Made by a program: the position numbers and the translations under genes | In this document: positions 24,029 to 33,693 of the stretch, in pieces | How positions within the stretch are numbered: the stretch's first letter is position 1 | How the letters are laid out: every line of letters begins with the position of its first letter | Notes under the pieces: generated by a model | What the model saw: only the letters and a program-made list of their open reading frames with translations | Database searches by the model: none | What the model was told of the DNA's origin: nothing | Origin: an uncultured Clostridia bacterium | Lineage (GTDB): Bacteria > Bacillota > Clostridia > Oscillospirales > Ruminococcaceae | Assembly (NCBI GenBank): GCA_947624745.1 | Contig: CANQLR010000002.1 | Coordinates: forward strand, 85,562-149,561 | Length of the DNA: 64,000 bases | Direction: 5' to 3'

Positions 24029-26428
24029 ATGTCAGAGATCAGATATTTGAGCGTCCCCTGCGTCGCTACAAGAGACGTCGTGGTGCTGCCGGGTATGCAG
24101 ATACGGTTCGATGTGAGCCGGGAAAAATCGGTAAACTCCCTAAGAGCCGCCCTCGAGACTGACAGGGTCGTCTTTTTGGTCGCACAGAAGGACGTCACCG
24201 TCGACGACCCGAAGCAGGCTGACCTGCGAAAAATAGGCACCCTCTGCGAGATAAAGCAGATAGTCAAGGGCGCCGACGGCATCTCGCGGGTTCGGGTCGA
24301 GGGCATCTCGAAGGCGAAGGTAGTCCTCATAAAGTCGGAGGGGGATATGCTCACGGCCGAGGTGCGCGAGATAAAGCCCCCCGCAAGGGAAAGGGCGACC
24401 AAGGAGGAACTCGACGCGGTGATGAGGGCGATCAAGGCCGCGTTCATCGCCTATTCGCAGGCGGTGCCGAGGCTCCCCGAGGAGATAAAAAGGGCTGTCG
24501 CGGGAGCAAACGACCCGATGGAGCTCTATAAGGTCATCGCGTTCAACATGAGCCTGCCGTCGGACGGAAGACAGGACCTTTTGGAGGCTAACACCATTTC
24601 CGACAAGCTCTCGGTGCTGTTTGCGCTAATCACGAACGAAACGCAGATAATCTCGCTCGAAAAGGACATTCACACAAAGGTGAACGAGGCCATAAACCGC
24701 GAGCAGAGGGATTATTATCTTCGCGAGGAGCTTAAAATTATCCGGGACGAGCTCGGCGACGACGAGGAGACGCGGGCCGGCGAGGAGAGCTTTGAATACT
24801 TTGAAAAGATCGCCGCCCTCGGGCTTTCGGAGGAAAATGTCGAAAAGCTCGTCGGCGAGGTCAAGAGGCTCGAAAAAATGCCCTACGGCTCGCAGGAGGC
24901 GGCTGTCGTGAGAGGGTATCTCGACACCGTTTTAGAGCTTCCGTGGAACACCAAAACGGTAGATAGGACGAACATTCACAAGGTCGCGGAGCAGCTCGAC
25001 AAGGACCACTACGGGCTCAAGAAAGTCAAGGACAGGATACTCGAGCTCATCGCAGTGAGAAACCTTATTCCCGACGTCAAGGGGCAGATAATCTGCCTCG
25101 TGGGGCCTCCGGGCGTGGGAAAGACCTCGATAGGAAAGTCTATCGCCAAGGCCCTCGGGAGGAAGTACGCAAGGGTGTCCCTCGGCGGCGTTAGGGACGA
25201 AAGCGACATCAGGGGACACAGAAAGACCTACATAGGCTCGATGCCGGGGCGGATAATCACCGCCGTCAAGCAGGCCGGGACGAAAAACCCGCTGATACTT
25301 CTTGACGAGATAGACAAGATGTCTAACGACTTTAGGGGCGACCCGTCGAGCGCGCTGCTCGAAGTCCTTGACAGTGAGCAAAACAAGGAGTTCAGGGACC
25401 ACTTTATCGAGGTGCCTTTCGACCTTTCGGACGTTTTGTTCGTGACGACGGCCAACAACCTCGACACCGTGGCGCCTCCCCTGCTCGACAGAATGGACAT
25501 CATCGAGCTTTCGAGCTATACCCGCGAGGAAAAATTCGAGATAGCGAAGCGCCACCTTGTCCCGAAGCAGCTCAAGGCGAACGGATTGAACGGAAACATG
25601 CTCAGGTTCACCGACGGCGGGATATACGAGCTCATCGACTTTTACACCCGCGAGGCGGGGGTCAGAAGCCTTGAGAGGTGCATAGCCTCGATTTGCAGAA
25701 AGGCCGCGAAGGACATCGTCTCGGAAAGCGCCGCGAGGGTCACGGTAACGCCGGAGATAGTCGAAAAATATCTCGGAGTGAGAAAATTCACCGACGATCT
25801 TAAGTCGGAAAAGCCGCAGGTCGGCGAGGTCAACGGCCTTGCGTGGACGGCTGTCGGCGGAACGCTGATGCCGCTCGAGGTGCTCTCGGTCGAGGGCAAG
25901 GGCGCGGTGGAGCTCACTGGTTCTTTAGGAAATGTTATGAAGGAATCGGCAAAGATAGCCGTGACATACACCCGGAGCGTCGCCGAGAAATACGGCATAG
26001 ACAAGGAGTTTTACCAGAAGCGGGACATTCACGTCCACGCGCCGGAGGGGGCTGTGCCGAAGGACGGACCCTCGGCGGGAGTCACCCTTGCCACCGCGAT
26101 GATATCGGAGCTTTCGGGGATACCCGTCAGATCTGACGTTGCGATGACCGGCGAGATAACCCTTCGCGGGCGGGTTCTGGCCATCGGCGGGCTTCGGGAA
26201 AAGACCATGGCCGCTTACAAGGCGGGGATCAAGACGGTGATCATACCCGCGGCGAACAGGCCGGATCTTGAAGAGGTCGACGAAAAGGTGAAGAAAAACC
26301 TCGAATTTGTCTTTGCAGAGACCATCGAGGACGTTCTGAACGTCGCGCTTTTAACTCCGAAGGAGGAGCCGGCGGTGCTCAAAAAGAACGTCAGGAAAAA
26401 ATCGGAACGGGTCGGAGTGAGAAGCTGA
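24029..26428 (+). CDS. lon: ATP-dependent protease La (LonA)
   Basis: Cytoplasmic AAA+ protease that removes damaged and regulatory proteins. The 799 residues hold an N-terminal LAN substrate domain (about 1-205), a coiled linker, the AAA+ module with Walker A GPPGVGKTS and the LLDEIDKM Walker B, and the C-terminal protease domain with the catalytic serine in PKDGPSAGVT and lysine in AGIKTVII. The start at 24029 is preferred to the ATG at 24017 because GAGGT lies just upstream of it. The TGA overlaps the ysxC ATG by one base, the conserved lonA-ysxC pair of Firmicutes. Confidence 0.97.
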   Translation: MSEIRYLSVPCVATRDVVVLPGMQIRFDVSREKSVNSLRAALETDRVVFLVAQKDVTVDDPKQADLRKIGTLCEIKQIVKGADGISRVRVEGISKAKVVLIKSEGDMLTAEVREIKPPARERATKEELDAVMRAIKAAFIAYSQAVPRLPEEIKRAVAGANDPMELYKVIAFNMSLPSDGRQDLLEANTISDKLSVLFALITNETQIISLEKDIHTKVNEAINREQRDYYLREELKIIRDELGDDEETRAGEESFEYFEKIAALGLSEENVEKLVGEVKRLEKMPYGSQEAAVVRGYLDTVLELPWNTKTVDRTNIHKVAEQLDKDHYGLKKVKDRILELIAVRNLIPDVKGQIICLVGPPGVGKTSIGKSIAKALGRKYARVSLGGVRDESDIRGHRKTYIGSMPGRIITAVKQAGTKNPLILLDEIDKMSNDFRGDPSSALLEVLDSEQNKEFRDHFIEVPFDLSDVLFVTTANNLDTVAPPLLDRMDIIELSSYTREEKFEIAKRHLVPKQLKANGLNGNMLRFTDGGIYELIDFYTREAGVRSLERCIASICRKAAKDIVSESAARVTVTPEIVEKYLGVRKFTDDLKSEKPQVGEVNGLAWTAVGGTLMPLEVLSVEGKGAVELTGSLGNVMKESAKIAVTYTRSVAEKYGIDKEFYQKRDIHVHAPEGAVPKDGPSAGVTLATAMISELSGIPVRSDVAMTGEITLRGRVLAIGGLREKTMAAYKAGIKTVIIPAANRPDLEEVDEKVKKNLEFVFAETIEDVLNVALLTPKEEPAVLKKNVRKKSERVGVRS

Positions 26429-27018
26429 TGAATTTTTCGCAGGCGCAGTTTAAGGCCGCATACGGCACGTTTGAGCAGCTCCCGCCCTCAAAAGGGGTGG
26501 AGATAGCCTTTTCGGGGCGCTCGAACGTCGGGAAATCCTCGCTGATAAACAGGCTTTTCGGGAGGCGTTCCTTGGCGAGGGTTAGCGCTACCCCCGGAAA
26601 GACCGCGACTATAAACTTCTACGGGCTTGAAAACGTCGATTTTGTAGACCTGCCGGGCTACGGCTACGCGAAGGTGTCAAAAAGCGACAAGAGCAGATGG
26701 CGTGAACTGATCGGCGGGTATCTTTCAGACCCAGAGAGGAACATCGGGCTGATCTTTCAGCTTGTGGACTTTAGGCACCCCCCGACGAAGGACGATCTTA
26801 ACATGATAGATTTCCTGATAGATTCGGAGCTGCCGTTCGTCGTCGTTCTGACCAAGGCGGACAAGCTCGGAAAAAGAGAGCGGGAGGAGCGGGAAAAGGC
26901 TCTTGAGAACGAATTCCCCTCCTGCGACGGGCTGACGGTGGTGCCGTTTTCGGCGGTCACGGGAGAGGGAATCGAGCGGCTTCGGGAGATAGTTTCGGAG
27001 GTCGCGGCGGAGGAATGA
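26428..27018 (+). CDS. ysxC: Ribosome biogenesis GTPase YsxC/EngB
   Basis: GTPase needed for late 50S subunit assembly; 196 residues. G-domain motifs are complete: GRSNVGKSSLIN (G1), the threonine region ATPGKTATINFY (G2), DLPGYGYAK (G3), TKADKL (G4) and PFSAVTGEG (G5). It is translationally coupled to lon. Confidence 0.96.
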   Translation: MNFSQAQFKAAYGTFEQLPPSKGVEIAFSGRSNVGKSSLINRLFGRRSLARVSATPGKTATINFYGLENVDFVDLPGYGYAKVSKSDKSRWRELIGGYLSDPERNIGLIFQLVDFRHPPTKDDLNMIDFLIDSELPFVVVLTKADKLGKREREEREKALENEFPSCDGLTVVPFSAVTGEGIERLREIVSEVAAEE

Positions 27019-27082
27019 GAGGAAAAATCCCGACTATTAAGGAAAAAATTAAAAATTCTTGCGATTTTTTGGAAAAAAGGGG

Positions 27083-27111
27083 TTTACAAATCGAAATTAG
27101 TGTGATATAAT
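27083..27111 (+). promoter_or_regulatory. Sigma-A promoter for the trpR-like gene
   Basis: TTTACA (27083-27088) and TATAAT (27106-27111), 17-base spacer. The ~90-base leader that follows can form GTGTCAA/TTGGCAC and GCCG/CGGC hairpins whose role, if any, is unknown. Confidence 0.75.
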
Positions 27112-27207
27112 GTCAGTAGTGTCAATAGGTGTAACCGTCTGTTGGCACAGCCGTATTCCCCGTGCGGCGAAGGTGTAAAAAAATTTTTTCAGAAACGGAG
27201 CCCTACG

Positions 27208-27516
27208 ATGAGAAATCTTGCGAGAGACCCGCAGCTCGACGATCTGTTCAGCGCCATCCTACAGCTCAAGACCGTTGACGAGTGCTACGACCTCTTTGAG
27301 GATCTCTGCACCATTTTGGAGATCAAGAGTCTTGCGCAGCGCTTCCAGGTCGCGCGTATGCTGGCCTCGAAGCACGTTTACAGCGATATCGTCGCCGAGA
27401 CCGGCGCTTCTACGGCAACAATCAGCCGTGTGAACCGCAGCATAAACTACGGCGCGGGCGGATATTCGCTCATCTTCAAGCGCATGAAAGAGCTTGAAAA
27501 CAGCAAAGAGAAGTAA
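27208..27516 (+). CDS. YerC/YecD family TrpR-related DNA-binding protein
   Basis: A 102-residue all-helical protein of the Trp-repressor superfamily. The helix-turn-helix is read in VARMLASKHVYSDIVAETGASTATISRVNRSINYG; the N-terminal part (LFSAILQLKTVDECYDLFED) matches the YerC/YecD type. The regulated genes and any ligand are unknown. The frame is open upstream, but the ATG at 27208 has GGAG ahead and matches the family start. It leads a short operon with the following methyltransferase, which begins two bases after its stop. Confidence 0.85.
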   Translation: MRNLARDPQLDDLFSAILQLKTVDECYDLFEDLCTILEIKSLAQRFQVARMLASKHVYSDIVAETGASTATISRVNRSINYGAGGYSLIFKRMKELENSKEK

Positions 27517-27518
27517 CA

Positions 27519-28262
27519 TTGAGCTACCAGCGGTTTGCCGAGTTTTACGACAGACTGACCGGCAATGTCAACTATGCCGGCTATGCCGGGAGGATAGCGG
27601 CTATTATCAAAAAACTTCGTCTCGAAAGTTTGAGCATAGTTGAACTTGCCTGCGGTACATTTTCAGTCGGCCTTTTTTTGATCGAAAAAGGCTTTTCGGT
27701 CTGTGGTCTCGATACAAGTGAAGAAATGCTTCAACGCGCCGCGAAAAAAGCTTTCGAGCGCGGTTTTTCTGTTGATCTTTTTAACGCGGACATGCGGGAT
27801 TTTACACTCCCCCGCCCCGCGGACGTTTTTATCTGCACCCTCGACGGGCTTAACCACCTCGACGGCTTTTACGACGTGATGAGGACCTTTTACGCCGTCG
27901 GAAGGAATATCAAAAAAGGCGGGCTGTTCATATTCGACATGAACACGCCTTATAAGCATGAGAAAATTCTGGGGAATAATTCCTTTATATACGACCTCGG
28001 GGACGTCTACTGCGGCTGGCAGAACCGATATGATCCGCGGGACTGCTCGGTCGGGATCACCCTCGACATCTTCGCAAAAAGCGGCGGGGCGGGGTTTGAG
28101 AGGATCACCGAGAGCTTTAGGGAGACGGCATACCCCGAAAAACAGGTGATAAACGGCCTTAAGGCCGCGGGGTTCGAGGTTTTGGGGAGCTTTGACGGGA
28201 TAAGCTCGGCGAGGCCGAACCCGCACACCGAGAGAATTTTATATGTTGCAAGGAGCATTTGA
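27519..28262 (+). CDS. Class I SAM-dependent methyltransferase
   Basis: A 247-residue methyltransferase. Motif I is IVELACGTFSVGLFLIEKGF, with the acidic CGLDTSEEML next and the motif IV-like FICTLDGLNHL. Substrate unknown. The start is a TTG at 27519 with AAAGAGAAG upstream, two bases after the preceding stop; its stop abuts the ATG of hslO, so the three genes form one translational unit. Confidence 0.85.
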   Translation: MSYQRFAEFYDRLTGNVNYAGYAGRIAAIIKKLRLESLSIVELACGTFSVGLFLIEKGFSVCGLDTSEEMLQRAAKKAFERGFSVDLFNADMRDFTLPRPADVFICTLDGLNHLDGFYDVMRTFYAVGRNIKKGGLFIFDMNTPYKHEKILGNNSFIYDLGDVYCGWQNRYDPRDCSVGITLDIFAKSGGAGFERITESFRETAYPEKQVINGLKAAGFEVLGSFDGISSARPNPHTERILYVARSI

Positions 28263-29135
28263 ATGGGAAGAATTGTCAGGGCAATTTCAAAGGACGCGTC
28301 GGCGGTCTGCTCGGCCATCGACGGGACGGACATCGTCGCAGAGATTGAAAGGATACACAAGCCGAGCGCAGTCGTGACGGCAGCGCTCGGGAGGCTGACC
28401 CTCGGGACGTCGCTTATAGGCTTCGGGCTTAAGGACAAGGACGACAGCGTTACCGTAAAAATAAAGGGCTCGGGGCCGATAGGGAGCATGACTGCCGTGT
28501 CGGACAGCTTCGGGAACGTGAAATCCTACGCGGACGAGTATATCGTCGAGCTGCCGCTTCGGCAGGACGGAAAGCTGAACGTCGGGACGGCGGTCGGCAA
28601 AAACGGGACGGTGACCGTCATAAAGGATCTCGGGCTCAAAGAGCCGTACATCGGGCAGGTCGAGCTTAAAAGCGGCGAGATCGCGGAGGACCTGACCGAG
28701 TATTTTGCCGTGAGCGAGCAGATACCGACGGTTTGCGCGCTCGGGGTGCTCGTGAACCCCGATCTGACGGTGAAGCGCGCGGGAGGGTTCATCTTGCAGC
28801 TTCTGCCGTTTGCGCCGGAGGACTGCATTTCGGTCATCGAAAAGAACATCGCCGCAATGCCGAGCGTGACTACCATGCTCGATCTTGGGCTGAGCGCCGA
28901 GAACATCGCGATGAACGCGCTCAAGGGGCTTGAGCCGAACGTGCTCGACGACTTTGAGGTGAATTATCGGTGCGACTGCTCGCGGGAGAGGACGGAGAGG
29001 ATACTCGCGAGCCTCTCGAAGGAGGACATAAAGAGCCTTGCCGAGGACGAGATCACCGAGGTGAAGTGCCACTTCTGCGACAAGGTGTATCACTTTACAA
29101 AGGACGAGATAATCGCGATCCAAAACCGCAAATAG
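28263..29135 (+). CDS. hslO: Redox-regulated chaperonin Hsp33
   Basis: Holdase chaperone switched on by oxidative disulfide formation in the cytoplasm. The 290 residues end with the zinc-binding redox switch C237-D-C239 and C269-H-F-C272, spaced as in the family. The N-terminal dimerisation domain contains TAALGRLTLGTSLIG and KIKGSGPIGSM. It starts immediately after the methyltransferase stop and is followed by a strong terminator. Confidence 0.96.
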   Translation: MGRIVRAISKDASAVCSAIDGTDIVAEIERIHKPSAVVTAALGRLTLGTSLIGFGLKDKDDSVTVKIKGSGPIGSMTAVSDSFGNVKSYADEYIVELPLRQDGKLNVGTAVGKNGTVTVIKDLGLKEPYIGQVELKSGEIAEDLTEYFAVSEQIPTVCALGVLVNPDLTVKRAGGFILQLLPFAPEDCISVIEKNIAAMPSVTTMLDLGLSAENIAMNALKGLEPNVLDDFEVNYRCDCSRERTERILASLSKEDIKSLAEDEITEVKCHFCDKVYHFTKDEIIAIQNRK

Positions 29136-29164
29136 CTGATAACAGGGCTTTTGGACAAAATAAC

Positions 29165-29197
29165 AGCAGCGCGGCTTTTTGGGCTGCGCTGCTTTTT
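29165..29197 (+). terminator. Intrinsic terminator after hslO
   Basis: AGCAGCGCGGC and GCTGCGCTGCT pair over 11 positions (one G-U) with a seven-base loop, followed by TTTTTG. The reverse strand also has a T-rich stretch after the stem, so it may serve ilvE as well. Confidence 0.88.
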
Positions 29198-29222
29198 GTG
29201 TAAAGATATTTTGCTTTACAGA

Positions 29223-30290
29223 TCAGACGGTGACTCTCCAGCCGTAGGGGTCGTTTTTCTTGCCCCACTGAATGCCGGTAAGCTCGTCGTAGAGCTTCCG
29301 GGTCAGCTCGCCTATTTTTCCGCCGCCGATCTCTATGACCTCGTCCTTATAGCGGAGCTTTCCGACCGGCGAAACGACCGCCGCGGTGCCGGTTCCGAAG
29401 ACTTCCTCAAGAGCGCCGGTTCTTGCGGCCTCGATCAGTTCATCTACGGAAATCCTTCTCTCCTCGACCTCATAGCCCCAGTCGCGGCAGAGATGGAGTA
29501 TCGAATCGCGGGTGATGCCCGGGAGGATTGAGCCGTTGAGCATCGGGGTCACGACCTTGCCGGAGATCTTGAACATTATGTTCATCGAGCCGACCTCTTC
29601 GATGTACTTTCTCTCGACGCCGTCGAGCCAGAGAGCCTGGGAATAGCCGCTGTCGTGAGCCTTGACCTGCGCCGCAAGAGAGGCCGCGTAGTTGCCGCCC
29701 GTCTTGGCAAAGCCCATGCCGCCGCGGACCGCTCTGACATACTCGTCCTCAATCCAGATGCCGACGGGGGCAAGGCCGCTCTCGTAATATGCGCCGGATG
29801 GCGAGAGGATTATGATGAACATATAGGTCTTGGAGGGCGCGACGCCGAGGTGCGGGTCGGTCGAAATCACGAACGGGCGGATATAGAGGGAAGTCCCCTC
29901 CTCGTAAGGCACCCAGTCGCGGTCGACGTCGACGACGGCCTTGACGGCCTGAACGAAGTCCTCCTCGGGGATATGGGGAATGCAGAGGCGGTCATTCGAG
30001 TTGTTCGCGCGCTTTGCGTTCATGTCGGGGCGGAAGAGGTAAACGTCGCCGCTCGCGCCTCTGTAGGCCTTCAGGCCCTCAAACATCTCCTGGCCGTAGT
30101 GCAGGACCATTGCGGCGGGGCTTAAGGTGATGTCGCCGAACGGGACTATGCGCGGGTCGTGCCAGCCCTTGCCCTCGGTGTAGTTCATGATGAACATGTG
30201 GTCGGTGAAGATGTGGCCGAAGCCCAAAGGCTCGCCTTTTTTCGGTATCGGCTTGGGTGAAGCCGTTTTTTGGATTCTGATGTCAAGCAT
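29223..30290 (-). CDS. ilvE: Branched-chain amino acid aminotransferase
   Basis: PLP enzyme exchanging the amino group between glutamate and the branched-chain 2-oxoacids. At 355 residues it belongs to the longer BCAT form. The PLP lysine lies in FAKTGGNYAASLAAQ; other signatures are LHYGQEMFEGLKAYRG, the QALWLDG segment and LPGITRDSILHL. The frame is open 13 codons further, but the start at 30290 has AGAAGGAG upstream and fits the family. It has its own promoter, just downstream of a VOR-type oxidoreductase operon producing or using the same 2-oxoacids, which supports a joint role in branched-chain amino acid metabolism. Confidence 0.95.
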   Translation of the reverse strand: MLDIRIQKTASPKPIPKKGEPLGFGHIFTDHMFIMNYTEGKGWHDPRIVPFGDITLSPAAMVLHYGQEMFEGLKAYRGASGDVYLFRPDMNAKRANNSNDRLCIPHIPEEDFVQAVKAVVDVDRDWVPYEEGTSLYIRPFVISTDPHLGVAPSKTYMFIIILSPSGAYYESGLAPVGIWIEDEYVRAVRGGMGFAKTGGNYAASLAAQVKAHDSGYSQALWLDGVERKYIEEVGSMNIMFKISGKVVTPMLNGSILPGITRDSILHLCRDWGYEVEERRISVDELIEAARTGALEEVFGTGTAAVVSPVGKLRYKDEVIEIGGGKIGELTRKLYDELTGIQWGKKNDPYGWRVTV

Positions 30291-30329
30291 TTTGATCTTG
30301 CTCCTTCTGAAAAAATTCATATCAAGCAT

Positions 30330-30358
30330 ATTATACTACGCTAAATCGCAAAATTCAA
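30330..30358 (-). promoter_or_regulatory. Sigma-A promoter for ilvE
   Basis: TTGAAT (30353-30358) and TATAAT (30330-30335) on the minus strand, 17-base spacer, placed between the vor gamma-subunit stop and ilvE. Confidence 0.82.
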
Positions 30359-30374
30359 GTATTTTCGCGAACTT

Positions 30375-30911
30375 TTATTCGGCGTAATTGTAGCCCGCCT
30401 CTATAGCCTTGAGGTTCGCGTCGATAAGGTCGGCGTGCTTTGCCGAAACGGTCTTCGAGAGCGCTTCCTTAAGGCCGTCCATCGAGACTACGCCGGTCTC
30501 CTTTATCACCTTGCCGAGGATTATCATGTTCGCAAGTGTGGGAAGGCCGAGGTCGCGCGCTATCTTGGTCGCGGGGATATAATGCGCTTTTACGTCGGTG
30601 CGGGCGACCTTTCTTTCGATGAGAAACGAGTCGATGAAAAGCTGTGCGCCCGGGACGGCGGCGTCCTCGTATTTGTCGAGGGAGGGCAGGTTCATCGCGA
30701 TCAGAATGTCGGGGTTAGAGACTATCGGGGAGCCTACCGGGGTGTCCGAGATGATGACCGAGCAGTTCGCGGTGCCGCCGCGCATTTCGGGGCCGTAGGA
30801 CGGGAGCCAGCTTATCTGCCTGTCCTCCTCGAGGCCCTTATAGGCGAGCACCTTGCCCGCAAAGAGTATCCCCTGCCCGCCGAAGCCGGCAATAAGTATC
30901 TGTGTATACAT
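30375..30911 (-). CDS. 2-oxoacid:ferredoxin oxidoreductase gamma subunit (VOR type)
   Basis: A 178-residue gamma subunit with the family signature [19 protein letters not shown] and later [18 protein letters not shown]. With the three genes upstream it forms a TPP-dependent, iron-sulfur, CoA-acylating oxidoreductase that interconverts a 2-oxoacid plus CoA with an acyl-CoA plus CO2, using ferredoxin. The ATG shares its A with the preceding TGA (TGATG); a GTG one codon earlier is possible. Subunit layout and neighbours favour branched-chain 2-oxoacids, but 2-oxoglutarate cannot be excluded. Confidence 0.9.
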   Translation of the reverse strand: MYTQILIAGFGGQGILFAGKVLAYKGLEEDRQISWLPSYGPEMRGGTANCSVIISDTPVGSPIVSNPDILIAMNLPSLDKYEDAAVPGAQLFIDSFLIERKVARTDVKAHYIPATKIARDLGLPTLANMIILGKVIKETGVVSMDGLKEALSKTVSAKHADLIDANLKAIEAGYNYAE

Positions 30912-31660
30912 CACTCCGCCTCCTTAGACTTGTCGCGGTAGACCCCGAGCGGATAGTAGGGTATCATGTCGGTGTCTATCCATTTGAGGGCGTTGTCGGG
31001 GGTCATGCCCCAGTTTGTCGGGCAGCTCGAAATAACCTCGATGAGAGAAAAGCCCTTTCCCTCTATCTGGTTTCTAAAAGCGCGGTTTATCGCCTTTTTC
31101 GCGGCCAGAACGTTCTTGACGTTGTTGACGGCGACCCTCTCGATATAATAGGGAGCGTCGAGCGCGGAAAGAAGCTCGCAGACCTTGATGGGGTATCCCA
31201 CCGTCTTTACGTCGCGGCCGTAGGGAGAGGTCTGGGTGACCTGACCCGGCAGCGAGGTCGGGGCCATCTGTCCGCCGGTCATGCCGTAGATGGCGTTGTT
31301 GACAAATATCACCGTGATGTTTTCGTTTCGGGTGGCGGCGTGAACGGTCTCGGCCATGCCTATCGAGGCAAGGTCGCCGTCGCCCTGATATGTGAAGATT
31401 ATGCGGTCGGGCATGGCGCGCTTAAGGCCGGTGGCGACAGCGGGAGCGCGGCCGTGGGCGGCCTCGACCATGTCGCAGGAGAAATAATCGTAGCTCATGA
31501 CAGCGCAGCCTACGGGAGCGACGCCGACGGTTCGGCCTAAAATACCGAGGTCGTCTATCGCTTCGGCGACAAGGCGGTGAATTATTCCGTGGGTGCAGCC
31601 CGGGCAGTAGTGAAGCGGCGCGTCGGTCAAAGCCTCAGGCTTTTTGAATACTACGGCCAT
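30911..31660 (-). CDS. 2-oxoacid:ferredoxin oxidoreductase beta (TPP-binding) subunit
   Basis: A 249-residue beta subunit. It opens with the cysteine motif [14 protein letters not shown] and has the TPP/magnesium motif in [14 protein letters not shown] followed by [17 protein letters not shown]. The start at 31660 overlaps the stop of the alpha gene (TGATG). The frame is open further upstream inside the alpha gene, but without a family match. Confidence 0.93.
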   Translation of the reverse strand: MAVVFKKPEALTDAPLHYCPGCTHGIIHRLVAEAIDDLGILGRTVGVAPVGCAVMSYDYFSCDMVEAAHGRAPAVATGLKRAMPDRIIFTYQGDGDLASIGMAETVHAATRNENITVIFVNNAIYGMTGGQMAPTSLPGQVTQTSPYGRDVKTVGYPIKVCELLSALDAPYYIERVAVNNVKNVLAAKKAINRAFRNQIEGKGFSLIEVISSCPTNWGMTPDNALKWIDTDMIPYYPLGVYRDKSKEAE

Positions 31661-32718
31661 CAGTTTTCTCCCCCTTCCATCTTGATTATGGCATTCAGAA
31701 CTTCCTCCGGCGAGGGGATCATTCCCCCGACGCGGGAGCAAAGAGTTACGGGTTTTTTACATTCCTCGGCGAGGCGGATATCCTCGATCATCTGGCCCAT
31801 GGAGAGCTCGACCGAGATGAAGCCCTTGACCTTATCGGCGGTCTTTCTTATGACCCCGGACGGGAACGGCCAGAGGGTTATCGGGCGGATGAGACCCGCC
31901 TTTATGCCGCGCTTTCTTGCCTCGGTTATGGCGTTTTTTGAGACCCTTGCGGCGATGCCGAACGCGACTACGCAGATATCGGCGTCGTCGGTCATGTACT
32001 CCTCATACATCACTTCATTTTTCTCGACAGAGGCGTACTTTTCGTATCTTTCGAGATTTTTCTGCTCTAACTGCTCGGGAACGAGATAGAGGGAGTTTAC
32101 GATGTTGTGCTCGCGCCTGTTCTCGGTGCCTGTGACCGTCCAAGGCTTGTCGGGCTTATATTCCGCGGGCTCGGGAAGCTCGACCGGCTCCATCATCTGT
32201 CCCATCGTGCCGTCCGCAAGAAGCATCGCGGGCATGCGGTATTTATCGGCAAGATCGAACGCTTTTACGGTAAGATCCGCCATTTCCTGCACCGAGGCGG
32301 GGGCCAAGACTATCAGGTGATAGTCGCCGTGGCCGCCGCCCTTAGTGGCCTGGAAATAGTCCGACTGCGAGGGCTGGATCCCCCCGAGGCCCGGGCCGCC
32401 GCGCTGTACGTTGACGATGAGCGCGGGAAGATCGCACCCGGCAAGGTAGGAGATGCCCTCCTGCTTTAAGGAAACTCCGGGGCTTGAGGAGCTCGTCATG
32501 GCCCTTAAGCCGGCGGAAGCTACGCCGTAGACCATGTTTACCGCGGAAATTTCACTCTCGGCCTGTAAAAACGTGCCGCCGATCTTGGGCATACGCTTCG
32601 ACATATACGCCGCGACCTCCGTCTGGGGGGTTATCGGGTAGCCGAAATAGTGGCGGCACCCTGCGCGTATCGCGGCCTCGGCGATTGCCTCGTTGCCCTT
32701 CATAAGTACTTTTGCCAT
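31660..32718 (-). CDS. vorB: 2-oxoacid:ferredoxin oxidoreductase alpha subunit (VorB type)
   Basis: A 352-residue alpha subunit of the type annotated as 3-methyl-2-oxobutanoate dehydrogenase subunit VorB in clostridia. Visible segments are [65 protein letters not shown] and the QRGGPGLGG loop. The order ferredoxin-alpha-beta-gamma with no alpha-gamma fusion matches VOR and KOR enzymes rather than the single-chain pyruvate:ferredoxin oxidoreductase. Substrate choice is inferred from ilvE next door. Confidence 0.88.
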   Translation of the reverse strand: MAKVLMKGNEAIAEAAIRAGCRHYFGYPITPQTEVAAYMSKRMPKIGGTFLQAESEISAVNMVYGVASAGLRAMTSSSSPGVSLKQEGISYLAGCDLPALIVNVQRGGPGLGGIQPSQSDYFQATKGGGHGDYHLIVLAPASVQEMADLTVKAFDLADKYRMPAMLLADGTMGQMMEPVELPEPAEYKPDKPWTVTGTENRREHNIVNSLYLVPEQLEQKNLERYEKYASVEKNEVMYEEYMTDDADICVVAFGIAARVSKNAITEARKRGIKAGLIRPITLWPFPSGVIRKTADKVKGFISVELSMGQMIEDIRLAEECKKPVTLCSRVGGMIPSPEEVLNAIIKMEGGEN

Positions 32719-32728
32719 GTTTTCCTCC

Positions 32729-32935
32729 TTACTTCTCCACCGTGATGACGCAGTCGGGGCACATGGTGGCGCAGAAGGCGCAGCCTATGCACTTTGACTG
32801 GTCGGTCATTTCGGCGGGAGAGTGACCCTTTTTGTTGATCTTGTCCTTGGCGATGACTATGAGCTTTTTCGGGCAGGCCGAAACGCAAAGCCCGCAGCCT
32901 TTGCAAACGTCGGTCTCAAACGTGACCTTTGGCAT
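32729..32935 (-). CDS. 2[4Fe-4S] ferredoxin-type delta subunit
   Basis: A 68-residue ferredoxin with two cysteine clusters, VCKGCGLCVSACPKK (about residues 10-24) and KCIGCAFCATMCPD (about 48-61), each giving C-x2-C-x2-C-x3-C-P. It is the electron-transfer subunit of the oxidoreductase encoded by the next three genes. AAAGGAGGT lies upstream of the ATG. Confidence 0.93.
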   Translation of the reverse strand: MPKVTFETDVCKGCGLCVSACPKKLIVIAKDKINKKGHSPAEMTDQSKCIGCAFCATMCPDCVITVEK

Positions 32936-32965
32936 ATAAAAATTACCTCCTTTTATTTGTCGGAA

Positions 32966-32994
32966 ATTATAGTCTTTATCAGTAAAGCTCGTAA
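32966..32994 (-). promoter_or_regulatory. Weak candidate promoter for the VOR operon
   Basis: TATAAT (32966-32971) with a poor -35 (TTACGA, 32989-32994) 17 bases upstream, overlapping the end of the ATPase gene. Read-through from that gene is equally possible. Confidence 0.35.
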
Positions 32995-33644
32995 TATTTT
33001 TTCTGAATATCTATAGGGTAAACGTTTTTCAGATCTACCAAGCCCGCAAGGGAGCGCTCGACCGAATTAAAAAGGATCGGCAGACCGCTTAGGCGGGAGA
33101 GCTCCTCGGCCTTTTCACTGCCCTCCAGAACCGTTTCGGGGACGGTAAGGCGGCTGAGGTTAGTGTTATTGACTATCCCGGTGAAGGGTATTCCCCCGGC
33201 GTGCTCTATCTCGCGCATGACCTCGTATGCGTCGGCGGCGTTTTGGGTAAGCGGGCGGCAGAAGTTCGCGACGAAGATCATCTCGAAGTCGTTTTCCTCC
33301 AAGATATAGGGTGCAAACCTGCCGAGGGCGTAGGCCCCGCGGTCGTCTCCGCCGATGTCTAAAACTGCGTATCGGAGGCGGTTTTGCACCACGCCGTACA
33401 TCTCTGACGGAAGGGCGGGGAGGTCGACGTTTGAGTTAGCGTACTCGGAGGAGACGGTCTCGATGCCGTGAGCCTTAAGTAGCGCGGCGGAGTCCTTGGT
33501 GCGGAAATAGGGGTTTACGATATCGAGGTCGGCGATAACGACGCGGTCGAAGCGTTTTTTTAGGTCTATCGCCCAATTCACGGCGAGATTTGTCTTGCCC
33601 GAGCCGTAGTGCCCGGCGAAGAGGGTAACGCGTTTGAAGTTCAT
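32979..33644 (-). CDS. ParA/MinD-like P-loop ATPase, unknown role
   Basis: A 221-residue protein beginning with FAGHYGSGKTNLAVNWA, a Walker A loop preceded by a histidine-tyrosine pair instead of the usual glycines. It continues with the SIMIBI-like strand VVIADLDIVNPYFRTKDSA and later YAVLDIGGDDRGAYALG. The position directly upstream of the VOR genes suggests a linked function, for instance cofactor or cluster handling, but that is a guess from context. The ribosome binding site is a modest GGAG. Confidence 0.65.
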   Translation of the reverse strand: MNFKRVTLFAGHYGSGKTNLAVNWAIDLKKRFDRVVIADLDIVNPYFRTKDSAALLKAHGIETVSSEYANSNVDLPALPSEMYGVVQNRLRYAVLDIGGDDRGAYALGRFAPYILEENDFEMIFVANFCRPLTQNAADAYEVMREIEHAGGIPFTGIVNNTNLSRLTVPETVLEGSEKAEELSRLSGLPILFNSVERSLAGLVDLKNVYPIDIQKKYYELY

Positions 33645-33693
33645 AGTGTGCTCCAGGGTGGGATAAATCTAAAGTAATGGTAAAGCAAAACCG

